A stretch of 64,000 nucleotides of DNA from Kingdonia uniflora (Eukaryota; Streptophyta; Magnoliopsida; Ranunculales; Circaeasteraceae), in contig JACGCM010002776.1 of assembly GCA_014058105.1 (NCBI GenBank), positions 1 to 64,000 of the forward strand. The letters run 5' to 3'. Positions within the stretch are counted from its first letter, which is position 1. Every line of letters starts with the position of its first letter. A model generated the notes under the pieces. The model ran no database searches and was not told where the DNA came from. It saw nothing but the letters and a program-made list of their open reading frames with translations. Shown here in pieces: positions 1 through 11,035 of the stretch. Made by a program: the position numbers and the translations under genes.

Positions 1-104
1 AATAATGAAATATTTGTATTTGGTTGCCCTAAATTATAATACTTATTATAATATATCATACAAGTCTTCTATATACAGATTAATTTCTAAAGTTACAGAT
101 TACC

Positions 105-375
105 AGTGGTTTTACCCCATTCTATTACATTACAATTCATTTGTTGCTTTAGCCAATCTGATCTTCAATTACATTATAGATCGTTTGTTACTTCATCCAA
201 TCTGATCTTCTATTACATTACAAATTGCTTATTGCTACAGCCAATCTGATATTCTGTTACATTACAAATCATTTGTTGCTTCAGCTGAACTGATCTTCTA
301 TTACATCACAGATCGATTGCTGCTTCAACCAATCTGATTTTCTATTGCACAATCAGTCGTTTGTTAGTTCTGCCA
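105..375. repeat. Tandem repeat, 44-bp unit, about six copies
   Basis: The phrase CAATCTGAT or a close variant recurs at 154, 198, 242, 286 and 330, exactly 44 bp apart. Between them runs a version of TCTATTACATTACAAATC. Copies are diverged, and the array fades at both ends. Its place between pol (off window) and the antisense gene is the same as for the arrays in B1, B2, C1 and A2. Confidence 0.85.
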
Positions 376-580
376 AACCAATCCTCTATTATACGACAGG
401 ACAACTAGTAGTTCTACAAAACGACTACCAGACTTCTGCATCACAATTAATTCATCAAAAGGTCACTATAACTATATACAGATCACTAATTTTATTATTA
501 GTCCAACTTTTCTAAATTCTATCTACTATACTTTCATTAATATTGTATGCCTAATTCCTTCTTACAGTCATAACGCCTCC

Positions 581-3500
581 TCAATCACTCGAGCTGCCAC
601 TAGAGATATCAGGTAATACATCGCCACACGAACTTTCCCCATAAAGTCGTTGACCCATCAACTCTGGCATCCTCCCGGTAACAATTTTTTTTCCTTCTTT
701 AACCTTGCTCTTCGTAAGAGCTCCAATTCTTGACATCATGCGATCCAGATACTCAGCTCGCACTAACCGCATGTCATACTGCACACCATTGGTAACTAGG
801 TTGTCATATACAACATTGCCTTATGCTTCTAGTCTCTTGAACTCAGACACAAAGAAGGAGAGCACTCCCGTCATCTCTCTTTCATTCACATCACCTACCT
901 CACATTTTACCTTATCAGGCACAACGAGCTCTGCAATTTTTCCTTTAGCCCCCTTCAACATAGCTTCCAAATTTTTGTAGCGTTCTTCCATCACTCGTTT
1001 TTCATCCAACGTCACATTATTACGAGTTTTCATCACTGTCATCAATTCGCCCATTTGGACAATCAGTGCCATCGATCCCTCCATTTCAGACTCATTTTGA
1101 CTTATCTCTGCAATACTTTCATCAAGATTTATTTCTGCTTTAAAGAGATCAGCCTCCAACTTGGTGCTAAGAAGTTCCTTAATTTCCTTTTGGAACTCTG
1201 AAGTATTTAACTCAAAAGTTTGAACTCAATCCTTTAGAGTCCCTATTTTGCGTCACTGCCTTTTTATTAATTCATTTTATTAACTATGCAACTCTTCTAA
1301 CTCTTTCACTCTCATACTAATGGTGTACCACAATCCTTCATATATACGAGCACGCTCATCTGCCTTTCTCACAGTAGCTCGTGCATCTACTATTTCCGCC
1401 TTAAGCATATTTATTTAAAATTGCAAATCTTTAACATTATCTTCTTCTTTCTTTAACACCGCCAACAACTCTGTCATTTTAAGTTGTACCGATGTTAGCT
1501 CCACCTCCTGTTGGATTCTTCATTCCAAAATGTCCAACTCCATTTTTCTTGTAATTTCTTTTATCCCTTCTATTTTTCTCAGCCCAATGACTAGTTCAGC
1601 CTCCTTATCTTCCAGTTGTTAGGTCAAACGAGCTACTGTGCTTCGTTCTTCCATTACTATCACCTCCATTTTCACCTTTAAATCTGTAATACTTTTCAGT
1701 ACTTACTACTGATGATTTAGATCAGTGTTAAGTTTTTTATTTAAAATATGTAATACTTTACTCCAATTTTGTACTTCTGCCAGTTTAACCTGCTCCAACA
1801 GTCAATTTTCATATACATACCAGTTTACGTATTCATACAGATTACATGTCACAGTTAACAAGTTTCCTCAAGAACATAATATTTGAGTAATATCGATACA
1901 TCGCTCTATCTATATGATCATCACAGAGAACAAATTTCATTTATCATCAAAACAGTGTACACCGATCTAATGCATATACAAGTTTGTATGAAACTGGGCT
2001 ACTTTACTTTCACATCTTCGAGCCACGAGAGGATTGCCCCCTGTCTCTCGAGCTCTTTGATTTATCTACTTGAACGTCTAAATGACCGATAAAGGTCACC
2101 ACCTCCTGTTGGCATTTCTTTCACCGTGAATAAGGTATTAGGCTCTCAACCTCCTCCTTGTTCTCTTCCGACAAAATTTCTCTTGATTTAGGAATGGGTT
2201 TTTCAACAATTTTTTCCTCCTCATCTTTTGTAAACCACATACTTTCAACCTTTGCATTCTCCGCATCAAAATCCTTCCCACAATCCATTACAAACTTCCT
2301 AAATTTGTTGTCGACCCTCTCCAGCTGCCCTCCATAAAACTCAATAGCACTTTCTATATGACGTTTATGGTCCGTTCGAGTAATGACTTTTGCTCGTGAT
2401 GCATACAAATACTCCTTTAACTACATGTGTGCCCTGTGCAGACGCTTGCGAGTTTCCTTTTGTAACACACGTAATGCCTTCACATTACCTTGTCCCTTCT
2501 TTTGAACAGTTACTTCTTTTGACAATTGCATCGCTAAAGATTTTTTTTGCTCCATATATTGCGTCAATACATCTTGCAACTCCTTTATCTTACCCTCCAA
2601 CTTCTATTAAACCTCTATTTGCTATTTCCTTATCCTAAAAAATACAATCCTCATTGTTCTTCGGTCATACATAAAGCCAAGTGCATCAAGAAAAGGTCCT
2701 ACACCACCCCATATAATTGATACCCCAGCTCAAGCTGAGTATTTTTTTACCTCTACACTATGACGATTACATGCTTCTTAAGCTAGAAACAGAACTCAAG
2801 CTGGGTCAGGTACTACACCCCTTTCCTTTAAGTGTTTTACATAAGCTTCTTTTAAACCGCACTCACTATCTACTTCGGCCTCAAAATATAGTATCAGAGC
2901 TACCAAAAGCTTTTAATACTTAGATTTATCACTTGGGTCAGTAAATAAATCAAATCTTTCGATTTCCGTATTAATGCCCCCCCCCCCCCCCCATTCCTCT
3001 TCTTTTCTTAAAACCTCATCCCTTTTTATTTTTATCTTAGACTATCTACATTGCAGGTCATATAATTCTTTAAATTTTTTATCTGAATTAGACTTAAACT
3101 ACATTCTCTCATACTCAATTTTATTAAGTATCTGTTGAATACGAGCTACGAAATCCCTTGCTCTACTTAGCAATCTTTCCAGGTCATAAATAGTTTTTCT
3201 CAACCGCTCTAATTCCTATACATATTACACATCTTTTATTATCATACAAACTTTCAAACAAAGTACAATAAAAAGGGTATATCAAACTTAACAGTTTTGC
3301 GACCATACAGAATATGATACCATCAATGTCAACAACAAAACAACATAGTTCAAAAATATAATACCACAGAATGATTAAAAATTCTTCTCACTCTCTACCT
3401 TAGATGGAGGATCCACTTCTCCAGCAGCTCGAACTTGTTCAGATTAGGAAGCAGGTACATTGACTGGAGCAATAGCATCTCCCACCACTTTGTCCTTTAC

Positions 3501-3837
3501 ATCTGAAGCAAAGACTATCCCCTTATATTTGCCAGTTTGACCCAACTCTTCATTAGAAGTAGTCAACCCAAAGCAGTAATAAGATTGGATAAAATAGTCT
3601 TTTTCCGCCTGCAACTCAGTGCATGCTTGTGAGAGAATCTCCTCACGCTCGGGCAACTCTATATGCCACTCTTCAGCAACCTTTGAGTCTTCAACCCTAT
3701 TCTATTTTTCTATCTCGAGCTCCCCTTCAAAACTCATTCATTCGAGCCGTTTGAGCATCCAGCCTGTAAGTAAGCTCTCTAAACTCCTGGCTCATCTTCT
3801 CAATAAACGTTGTATCTCCCTTCATCAACATCGACAA
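581..3837 (-). pseudogene. aORF of A1, third exon region: coiled-coil tail (broken)
   Basis: On the minus strand this stretch holds a series of open blocks (3656-3444, 2408-2121, 1159-821, 784-581 and shorter ones) rich in Glu, Lys, Leu and Gln with heptad-like spacing. The block at 1159-821 has many Glu/Met/Leu residues typical of a long coiled coil. Stops and frameshifts separate the blocks, so it is no longer one reading frame. It follows intron 2 (3838-3941) and would form the C-terminal rod of the protein. A homopolymer of 16 C at 2977-2992 lies inside. The coiled-coil tails of aORF in B1, B2, A2 and C1 hold the same place. No enzymatic motif is seen. The function is unknown; self-association is a reasonable guess from the coiled coil only. 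Confidence 0.6.
2977..2992. repeat. Homopolymer of 16 C
   Basis: Uninterrupted C run within the coiled-coil region of A1. It is a likely slippage site, and its exact length may be a sequencing uncertainty. Confidence 0.9.
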
Positions 3838-3941
3838 CTGCCAATACAAGCACACGAGTTCAGTACAACATATATCACATCACAAGTATAACAAATGAAA
3901 GATATTAATACATACCATAACAGTTTTCTCTTGAAACTTAC
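3838..3941 (-). other. Intron 2 of the A1 antisense gene (predicted)
   Basis: On the minus strand a donor GTAAGT (3941-3936) and an acceptor reading TTGGCAG (ending at 3838) enclose 104 bp of AT-rich sequence. The exon before it ends just past a basic, Lys/Arg-rich region, and the exon after it begins the coiled coil. The same order and a similar intron size are found in B1 (79 bp), B2 (81 bp), C1 (78 bp) and A2 (107 bp). Confidence 0.6.
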
Positions 3942-4465
3942 CATCGGGCTAATACGGATTAGCCCCCGCCATCGTATAATATATTTGCTTCATTTTTCCC
4001 ATCTTGGCCATAGCCTTGGCACTAGTGCAATCACTGCCTTCACCCTCATGACGTTTTCTTTTCAGCAAATCCTTATCCATATCTAATGGAGCCACCTCAC
4101 TCACCACCTGTACCTCCACTACATCTCTGGCAGTAGGTTTACCGACCTCTTTCTCTGGGGCCACTACCACTATAGAAGGTACAGTTTTTTGATCTAACTT
4201 TTTCAACCTCCAAGTTGACCGCTTCACATTCGTACTCTCTGGCAGAGGCGTAGGAAGACTAGTAAAGTTACTTAATGACAGACGGGCCTTATTCTTCTCA
4301 GCCATAGCTCGATTTCCGTGAGCTCGTTGAACTTTGGGTACTCCAGAGTCTACTCTCTTATCCATATGGATACCTAATTCACCTAGTACTTGCTTTAGCT
4401 CAACCTACTTAAGAGCTACACAATTGAACAAGCTGGTGCTATCAGGCAGAGATTTGGGATTGGGA
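3942..4465 (-). pseudogene. aORF of A1, second exon: basic region
   Basis: An open block on the minus strand (4365-3949, about 138 codons) is rich in Lys and Arg, with clusters such as KRKRHEGEG near its C-terminal end that could be nuclear localisation signals. Just before it, in the same strand, is a stretch reading ELGIHMDKRV. It resembles the KLGIKRKRQK and KLGIARKRLK motifs at the same place in B2 and B1. The region lies between intron 1 (4466-4546) and intron 2 (3838-3941). A stop interrupts the part before 4365. The role is unknown; a nuclear protein is inferred from the basic motifs. Confidence 0.6.
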
Positions 4466-4546
4466 CTTGGCAAACAAGAAACAAGAACATGGTTAGCAGT
4501 TTGAATACATACTAATGGTTGGTCGAAGTTGACAAATGTTACTTAC
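4466..4546 (-). other. Intron 1 of the A1 antisense gene (predicted)
   Basis: Donor GTAAGT (4546-4541) and acceptor TTTGCCAAG (ending at 4466) on the minus strand enclose 81 bp. The upstream exon ends in HKYYNPS, which resembles YRLYNPG before the same intron in B2. Intron 1 is 76 bp in B1, 74 bp in B2 and 80 bp in A2. Confidence 0.65.
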
Positions 4547-4910
4547 TCGGATTATAATACTTATGGTTCAGGTTGAGCACTGGTTCATCTGAAACCTACA
4601 TACAATTACCCCTACCCATACAAGGTGGTCATTCCATGGTCTACCAGCAGACTCAAAGTCAAAGAACTTCGGCCTAGAAGAATCACTATACATGTAACCA
4701 CTATTACGACCTTTGACGAACTTTAGTTTATAAAATTTCAGAATATCACCCACTTTAAACTGCTTGGCAGTTCCTTCTCTTTTCTACTTATCATTCAGTA
4801 TCTCACACACCCTCATCATTTCATATACATTCCCATTTAATTAGGCAGGGCAGCACTGCAATATATTCATTACCCCCTTTTAAAAGAGGGACAGAGGAAT
4901 TCTAAGGCCA
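4547..4910 (-). pseudogene. aORF of A1: conserved core domain
   Basis: Read on the minus strand, this segment carries the core motif shared by every antisense gene in the window. It starts with a Leu-Asn-Gly-Asn-x-Tyr-Glu-Met-Met-Arg-Val segment, then a basic GDILKFYKLKF part, then SSRPKFFDFESAGRPWND. Two in-frame stops (a TAA and a TAG) break it. B1 has the same motif order at 10114-10380, B2 at 38790-39060, A2 at 49630-49420 and C1 at 59850-59570. I recognise it only as a domain of plant retrotransposon extra ORFs. I see no catalytic signature that I can name. Confidence 0.65.
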
Positions 4911-5430
4911 TAAACGACCTGATTCAGATAGCACAAAAACTCATTATTTGGACCTACCATCCCCACACCATTATAGTATAAAATTTTAATATCCTCACTA
5001 ATACCTTTTTCTTTTTTCTACTTGTCCAGGCAGAGGACTTGGTAGTATACCGCTTCTTCCCCTTTCCCTGGTACATAGGTCTTAAACCATCGACCCTCTT
5101 CCATCACATAGTTTCCCCACTCTCCTTTTTTACTTCTTCTTATACTTCAGAAATTCTTTACTTACATCTACTCCTTCAGGGTATACGAAAAATAATTTAT
5201 CTTTCACCTTTGCATCATCTTCCTTTATAACTCTATTTACTTCACTGGGTTCACCAAATTCTGCACCTACAGTGACTTTAACCCTATCTACAGACTTTTC
5301 CATACCACTACACTCGTCCTTCCTCCCTAACGATAATATTTCTTCTGAACTAGATGATACTGCAAATTTACTCATGGGCTTTACATTTTTTGAGCGCATA
5401 TTGGACCTATAGATACATACAATCTTTCAT
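4911..5430 (-). pseudogene. aORF of A1: segment before the core (acidic, then hydrophobic)
   Basis: The block at 5399-5130 on the minus strand (about 90 codons) begins with a Ser/Glu-rich stretch and ends with a FFVYPEGVDVSKEFLKYKKK segment. A2 has a matching FIDFPGNLIFYPADFDAFKEF stretch near 49970-49900 on the same strand relative to its element, so this part is conserved within the A family. Frameshifts separate it from the core domain that follows. It probably corresponds to the acidic exon starts of B1 (9569) and C1 (about 60199). Its function is unknown. Confidence 0.5.
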
Positions 5431-5791
5431 CATTTTCTCTAAATCAATGATTAAATATATACACAGATACATGATATACCATACACACAACAAAAATAAC
5501 CCCACCCATACTTTTTACCTAGTCAAAGCATTTATTTTCAAACTTTCCAAAACAACAAAAAATCATTTTCAACTTTCCCTCTTCTTTTCCATAAAAGTAT
5601 TTATCTTTCTCTAAAGTTTGTTCTCATACCCAAAACTTGTGTAAAACAACAAAATCAAGACAATTACTATGTTCTTGACCCCTACATTCTCAATTTTGAT
5701 ATCCCAAAATCAATCATATACAAAGACGATAACAATATAGCATCATATACAAATTACAAGAAAACGCAATCAAACATAGAAAAACAAGAAA

Positions 5792-6091
5792 CTAACCTGT
5801 ACTAGAAGAACCACAATCTTCTGCTTTACCCAAAGGTTTCACAAAAATTGATCGTTCCCGTTGTTTTTCCAATAATTTTCTATCACTAGATGAAGACTTT
5901 CCTACCAAATCACACTCAGAACTTACACGTTTCTTCTCTTTGGAGATATGGTTTACACCACAATTTTCTTTCTCTATCCCTGTAGATAATTTATGAGGGA
6001 GAGAGAGACAAGTTTTTATACTCTCCCTTGGTTTATGAAATGATGGTTCTTTTAGACGTATGTCAGTTACCCCTTTTATCTCTATAGGCAC
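5792..6091 (-). pseudogene. aORF of A1: polar N-terminal block (uncertain)
   Basis: Minus-strand open block of about 99 codons, polar and Lys/Glu/Ser-rich, with no recognised motif. It lies between the segment at 5430-4911 and the block at 6830-6540 on the same strand. An intron could lie between it and the block at 5399. It may be part of the antisense gene, or simply a chance open stretch. Nothing in it proves coding. Confidence 0.3.
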
Positions 6092-6539
6092 ATCTTTTCA
6101 TCTCACAACATCATCATAAATTTTGTAATAACGTCTACCATCATCACGTCTGTCACTACTTTCTGCTATTAAAAAATTGTATACCTCTTTTCTAAAGAAA
6201 CTTACACGATCAATTACCTTACTTTTATACTTACTAAGATCGTACCATAAGATACGTTATTCCTAAAAAAGCTTAATATTCAAATTCGAAATTATCTACA
6301 CAGTTATTAGAATCAAACAGCTGTAACCCACAATATCTGCCACATGAACAGTCACCAAACACCTTAAACTTATTTATTTCAGTTCATAGATTCAATCTGC
6401 CTCATTCTACATTCAACAGATAACAAAAATAGAATACTGTAAGCTGATTACTTATTTATTTCAAACTCTCAAAGTTTAAGTTTATAGTAACAAAACAGCC
6501 TGGATGATTCACCACACCACATGGTATTATCTCCCCTCC

Positions 6540-6830
6540 TACTTCTATCTAATCTTCTTCAGCAAGCTTGTCCCGTGCGATCTCTCGAATAGCTTCTTCA
6601 CGTAAAGTTGTATCTAGCAACAATTCACAAAAAATATCACACCAGAAAAAGCGATCATATTATGCCCGCCTACCCTTGTCATCTAAGACGCCCAACTTCA
6701 ACGACCATTCTGGTAATATAACATAGCAAGGCAACTGACAAAAATATCGTTCACGCAGTTCAGTGACCTTGATATGGAACCTACCTTCCACTACACGACG
6801 AAACCGTTGAGAAGATACAAGCCATAACAG
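6540..6830 (-). pseudogene. aORF of A1: N-terminal region exon candidate
   Basis: On the minus strand one frame reads through about 95 codons with only one or two stops. It gives a typical globular mix including ELRERYFCQLPCYV, then a tract rich in Glu, Arg and Leu (REEAIREIARDKLAEED). It lies just left of the B1 insertion point, between the N-terminal block at 19079-19660 and the block at 6091. I infer that it is one more exon of the antisense gene. I have no family match. Confidence 0.4.
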
Positions 6831-7078
6831 CTAAGGATCACTACTATATATAAACAACATGATGATCCTTGAAAATTTAAATCCCCCTCCCCCCTCAATA
6901 GATTTTGAGGAAGGCTATATTTTGCAAAGACAAATTTTTAGAAACAAGAATATCAGCAGAAGCCAGAGAATATTGTGACAGATCATACTTTCCATTTTAT
7001 GAAATATCTTCTCAGATCTCATTCATACAGATGGAGTTTGCAATAAATAGTCAAGTTCCTATAGTAGTAACTCAGGCA
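6831..7078. other. A1 spacer with no clear gene, up to the B1 insertion site
   Basis: It contains an 80-codon plus-strand frame (6905-7147) that runs into the B1 LTR, so it is a chance frame. I see no motif. Confidence 0.5.
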
Positions 7079-7083
7079 GTAGC
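7079..7083. other. Target-site duplication of B1, left copy (GTAGC)
   Basis: GTAGC directly before the left LTR; the same five bases follow the right LTR at 18552-18556. A perfect 5-bp duplication fixes the limits of B1 and shows that it inserted into A1. Confidence 0.9.
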
Positions 7084-7776
7084 TATAGGGGCCAAGTTTT
7101 GTAGAGGTGAAAATAGCTCTTACACCATGAAGGTTATCTTCAGCTAGGGGTTTTGGTAAGCATATAAGACAATAATAAACTAGATTATTATACTAGCATA
7201 CATACGTGGAATCCATGAATTGGGTTTTCTACAACCTCTAGCGAGGATTTAAATATAGATTGGTATATATATTGATTGAGATGGCAGTTCGAGTATGGAG
7301 GTAATTACAAGATATTCGAAGGTAATATTTGAGAAGTTTTTAGGCAGAGTTTTTCGAACCCCCCCACATAGTACCTTCCTTTTCCTATTTATAGGAGATA
7401 GGAAAGGGGTGAGTCATCATGGGGGGTCAGATTACATATATATCCTTTGGGACAGCTATTCTATAGGTTGAGTTGATTCTGACACTGTAGTTGTCTGGCG
7501 ACTTATTTTTACTGTTCTGTCTGGTGAGCTAGCTATTAGGTCTATCTGCCTTCAACCATGCGTTATTATGGTCGAAGCCCTTCTGGGATTAATATTGGCC
7601 GACTGTCTTTGGCTTTGGCTTCGACTAGCTTTATTACGGTATTCAAATGTTTGGTAACTCTCGAGAGGCTTCGTGGACTTTGATATTGTCTGATTGGGTA
7701 TCTAGTCTCTTAGTAGGCTTCGATGTAGCCTACGAGTATTCGGCTTATTCTAGAAGGTTCTGAGTAGACTACTACA
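7084..7776 (-). repeat. 3' LTR of B1
   Basis: 693 bp. Its left edge reads TATAGGGGCC where the sister copy has TGTAGGGGCC, and its right edge ends ACTACTACA. It shares the start, the Cys-codon-like GGCTTCGATGTAGCCT tract and the end with the LTRs of B2 and the solo LTR. The terminal G to A change at the left edge would hinder integration. Confidence 0.9.
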
Positions 7777-7790
7777 TTTGCCCCCTCTCA
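7777..7790 (-). promoter_or_regulatory. Polypurine tract of B1
   Basis: On the minus strand GAGAGGGGGCAAA directly precedes the LTR start TGTAGTAG. This is the expected plus-strand primer site and confirms the minus orientation. B2 has the near-identical GGGAGGGGGCGAA at 35535-35548. Confidence 0.85.
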
Positions 7791-7946
7791 GCAGGGTCCA
7801 TGGAAATTATTGTAGAGGGTGCGTGCTGAGAAAAACTGTTGGGCATGGGAAGTTAAAAAGTTGACTGGAGTGAATGTGGGTAGTTCCAAGGAGAGTAATT
7901 AAGCTAATGATGATTAAGGAAAGTAATGAATGCGCCTTAAACAGGA

Positions 7947-7954
7947 TATAAATA
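7947..7954 (+). promoter_or_regulatory. TATA box for the antisense gene of B1 (predicted)
   Basis: TATAAATA followed by GGGG, and about 35 bp later by ACTCTTCATCTTC. B2 has the same pair twice: TATAAATA at 35712 with ACTCTTCATCTTC at 35747, and TATAAGTAG at 36709 with GTCTTCATCTTC near 36766. The first conserved ATG-like block of the antisense gene follows within about 70 bp. The box points away from the LTR and against gag-pol. Confidence 0.6.
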
Positions 7955-8013
7955 GGGGTCATTTGGGGGGGAAAGATTAAATACTCTTCATCTTCCTCTC
8001 TATTCAGTACAGT

Positions 8014-8335
8014 AATGGAACCCACTCCTAACACACGATACCAGAACTGAAGGAAAAGAATGAACGAGTGCATACCAAGGCTATGGTTCTGAGACAACAA
8101 TATTTTGGGGATCGAGACCTGATGGGGCGATGCCGAACTTGGTGAAGCTGGAGCTAGGAAAAGTGATTTGTAGGTAAACCGTTCACGTACTGGTAGAAAG
8201 TACTGCAATGGTATTTCCCAAATGCGACTCAACAAACTTTGTTATTATGGGACCTGGCGTAACAACTGGTAGAAGCCGAAGATACTGCCAAGGCTACCAA
8301 GGTTTATGCGGGGCACTGGAAGAACTGCCCCACGT
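8014..8335 (+). pseudogene. aORF of B1: N-terminal block
   Basis: It begins with ATG and the peptide MEPTPNTRYQ. Both B2 copies have a close version (TPNTHY near 35795; TPNTRYH near 36796). About 60 bp on comes QQYFGDRDL, then, after a frameshift, MPNLVKLELG. The second copy in B2 reads QRFFGDRGLD and MPDLFELEPGEP. The FG-D/N-R/Q-x-L motif resembles YFGNQSLEM in A2 (63940-63890) and YFGSQPLNL in A1 (19610-19575), so this block is probably the N-terminus of the antisense protein in both families. Several stops and shifts break it. Its function is unknown. Confidence 0.55.
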
Positions 8336-8339
8336 GTAA

Positions 8340-9560
8340 ATAGGGGGGTTCTTCAGTTTTTTGGGTGGGTATGTTAAGTGAAATGTTATCATTGTTATGC
8401 TTGATGCCGTTTTTGCTTGTTTTGTATTCCCGCAATATTTTGAATGAAACAAAAATTTGGTTATAGATGTGTGGAATCATAGCAGGTGTAGGTAATGTAG
8501 GCGATGATAAAGTAGGCACGGTTAAGCTTTGATATAAAAGAGAATAGGAAAACGAATAAAAATGGTAATAAAACTCAAGGCTTCTGTAAAAGCAATGATC
8601 GATGGTCGAACGAATGTGATCGAGGGGTGCGACAATGGCTGAGTGTACAAGATGGCTCGAAAAACGAATATATGGGAGTCTTTGACTGTAAAAGCTGACA
8701 GCCGGAATGACAGAGGTGTCAGAAGTGATACTATGCATAGGGCAGTGTGTCGTAGCAGGTCATAATTATATTTCCTTGGGAATGGGGTGGAGGCCACGTA
8801 TGGGTAATTGAAGGGGATGTGGCAATCCCAGATAGGGTTTCTAGAGCCCAGTGTCAAAGAAAGAGGGTTATTGAAGGTAAAAACATGTATAGTCGTTACT
8901 TTTGAGTGGGTATCGAGGGTTTGAAAGGGTGAAGGAAATACTATGTTAGAGGAAGTGTGGCACACATACACGTGTGTATAAATAAGGGCAGTATGGTAAA
9001 TACTCAGAGTACCTAAAAATGAAGGGAAATGAGAGAAGGAGTGGGGATAGTGGTAATGATGACGATTGGGGAAGCCGAAGTGATTTTGGGGGCTATTATT
9101 TAAAGAGGGGAGAGAAAGATAGATACTATTTTCATTGAAACACAAAGAAAGAGAGGCATAAGAGAGAAAATACCTTGCTATTGGCGAGAGAAGCCGGAGA
9201 CGCCATTGATGCTATTGGATTTGTTCTTGGACGTTGGCAATCATATTAAACAGGTATGTTTGTAGATTCTCCATTAGGTTTAACTGTGATTACGTTTGTT
9301 TGCTTTTATAATCTTGAGTAGGAGAGGGGGTAGATGTTTGTCGGGACGCCGATTATGACGTAACTGGGATGGGGTTTAAGAGGCGGGACTGGGAAGTCTA
9401 ATAAAGAAGAAGTGCTCAAAATTAAGGGAATATAAGATATAGTAATCAAGTAGTCGGTCGTGGTACGGCCGAAGGGTGTGAGTGGGTAAGTAATAGTATA
9501 ATAGGAAACCAAAACTTGATACTTAAATATATAGAGCTAATTTCATTCCTCTTCTTCTGT
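8340..9560 (+). other. B1 region between N-terminal block and second exon: no clear exon
   Basis: About 1.2 kb with no plus-strand coding signal that I can follow. The minus strand shows long stop-poor frames (9145-8522 and 8738-8304), but these are rich in Ser, His, Phe and Tyr, lack motifs and have no counterpart at the same place in B2. I read the stretch as a long intron or untranslated leader of the antisense gene. It ends in a good acceptor (TTCTTCTGTAG, ending at 9562). Confidence 0.45.
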
Positions 9561-9562
9561 AG

Positions 9563-10416
9563 GATATAATGCGTACTCGTCGAGCTTCGGTGATGAGGCT
9601 GATAGATGAGGATGATGACGAAGTGAATGAACCAAGTACATCCGGTCGAGGGGAGGTGAGCAATGATGTAGAAGAGTTACACATTGTAACAGATGCACCG
9701 TTTGCTGCAATAGAGCCAAATGCTGGAGCATCGACTAGGAGCCGGCATAAGGCTTGAATAGTCGTAGAGAGTGACGAAAAAGAAAATGAGGAGGAAAGGG
9801 GTGAGGAGGTCGTATTTGAACCTTCGGGGATGAGGGGGACGAAGGGGAAGAGGATGAGAGTAATAGTAGCGAGGAGACAGATGATGAGGAGACGTATTTG
9901 GGACAGGTCTCTCCTCAGGAATAGACAAAGTTAGACCAATTTGTGTCAAAACACAGTTTGGTGAAGAAGGGTGTCATACTGGTGTTGTTAAGAGCCAAGT
10001 ATTCATTTATAGATTTAACTCATGAGGGAACAATTGCATTCAGAAGGCAGATTCGCTTAGGGATGGACCTACCTCTTTAAAGATTGGTAAAGCAAGTGCT
10101 GAACTTATGAGATGTGGCTCCGTGCCAGATGAATGGTAATTCCTATAAAATGATGAGGGTGATTGAAGGGATGAATGTGGAGCTAAAGTGTGAGGGGAGG
10201 TTTGTGATCAAATGGTTCGAGGTAGTGCCATTCTATTCGAAGAAGGTGAATAAGAAGGTCAGGACGTATCACATCTATTGCCACTCTGACAAACCGTGGT
10301 TATTCGACCTATGCTCGATGGGTCGTGGGTAGGATAAGGATCTGGTGATAGAAAAGGGGCATTATGAGAATGCCCAAGGGGAGGTAGAATTTAGGCTGAA
10401 GCATAAGCTATTCAAT
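9563..10416 (+). pseudogene. aORF of B1: acidic start and conserved core exon
   Basis: The exon starts just after an acceptor-like TTCTTCTGTAG; ATG follows at 9569 and gives MRTRRASVMRLIDEDDDEVN. An acidic stretch follows, then QIRLGMDLPL, QMNGNSYKMMRVIEGMNVEL, and the core motif HSDKPWLFDLCSMGRG ending near 10330. Frame changes occur near 9757 and 9950, and there are stops at 10080, 10107 and 10330. B2 is colinear at 38249-39084 with MRTR, GMQLPLRRL and HTDKPWLFDLCSTG. The core equals the SSRPxFFD motif of A1 and A2. The product is unknown. The strong conservation between B1 and B2 in protein motifs suggests it was once under selection. Confidence 0.7.
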
Positions 10417-10492
10417 GTAAGTAAGTTGGTAATCGAATATGTTGTTGTTTTTGTTCGACTAGCATGATGACCTTCAATTTACTGCTTTGTAG
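10417..10492 (+). other. Intron 1 of the B1 antisense gene (predicted)
   Basis: 76 bp with donor GTAAGT directly after the codons for KLFN and acceptor TGCTTTGTAG. B2 has a 74-bp intron at the same place (39085-39158). The flanking protein segments, before and after, align between the two copies only when the introns are removed. Confidence 0.75.
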
Positions 10493-11035
10493 AGCCTACC
10501 AATGATATATTAAAGCACCCAAGGACTTATATCAATGATCTGATTAGCGGGAGCGAAGAGTGGGTGAATAAGGTATTTTGGAAACTTGGTATTGCTAGAA
10601 AAAGATTAAAGAAAATGGACACGCTACTGAGGGACGTTCCGGTTGCCGCTGGGCCATTGAGGAGGAGAAAAGAGGGAGGTACCTCTACAAAGGCAGGTGA
10701 GATAGAGTACAACAATCTGGCTTGGAAATCTAGCTTTGTAACGAAGGCCCGGATCAACGCGGCCGCGCGTGCTCGAGACTGTTCCCGAAGTAATTCGGCA
10801 AACAAACAAGGGCAAAGGCAAAGCCACTGACGAAGGCTCAACAACCCATTTAACGAAGACAACTGGACAAAAGAGGACTCATGATTAGATGACTGAAGGG
10901 GATGACCTAGTCGAGGCTAGGTGACTCATGGTCGAACTGGAAGAGGACGTTTGAGTAACGGCTGAGTCGATGATAACTCTTTGTGCCACTAGCCCAGAGA
11001 AAGCAGGGTGGCATGCTGACTTGGTTTGGCATCAA
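10493..11035 (+). pseudogene. aORF of B1: basic exon with NLS-like motif
   Basis: The exon codes for YINDLISGSEEWVNKVFWK followed by LGIARKRLKKMD, then PLRRRKEGG. The first part has counterparts in B2 (YIDELINADEEWVNRIF, KLGIKRKRQK) and C1 ([10 protein letters not shown], then [14 protein letters not shown]). Two basic clusters about 20 residues apart would suit a nuclear localisation signal. The open frame is 10564-10830; a stop at 10828-10830 and a frameshift follow before the donor at 11036. The role is unknown; nuclear entry is an inference from the basic clusters. Confidence 0.65.

Noticed and set aside
100..375. 44-bp array as CRISPR
   Set aside because: There are no unique spacers; the complete unit repeats with drift.
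8304..9145. Long stop-poor frames on the minus strand (207 and 144 codons) in B1
   Set aside because: Composition is Ser/His/Phe/Tyr-rich, with no motif and no counterpart in B2. They lie opposite the leader of the antisense gene and are likely shadow frames of G-rich DNA.
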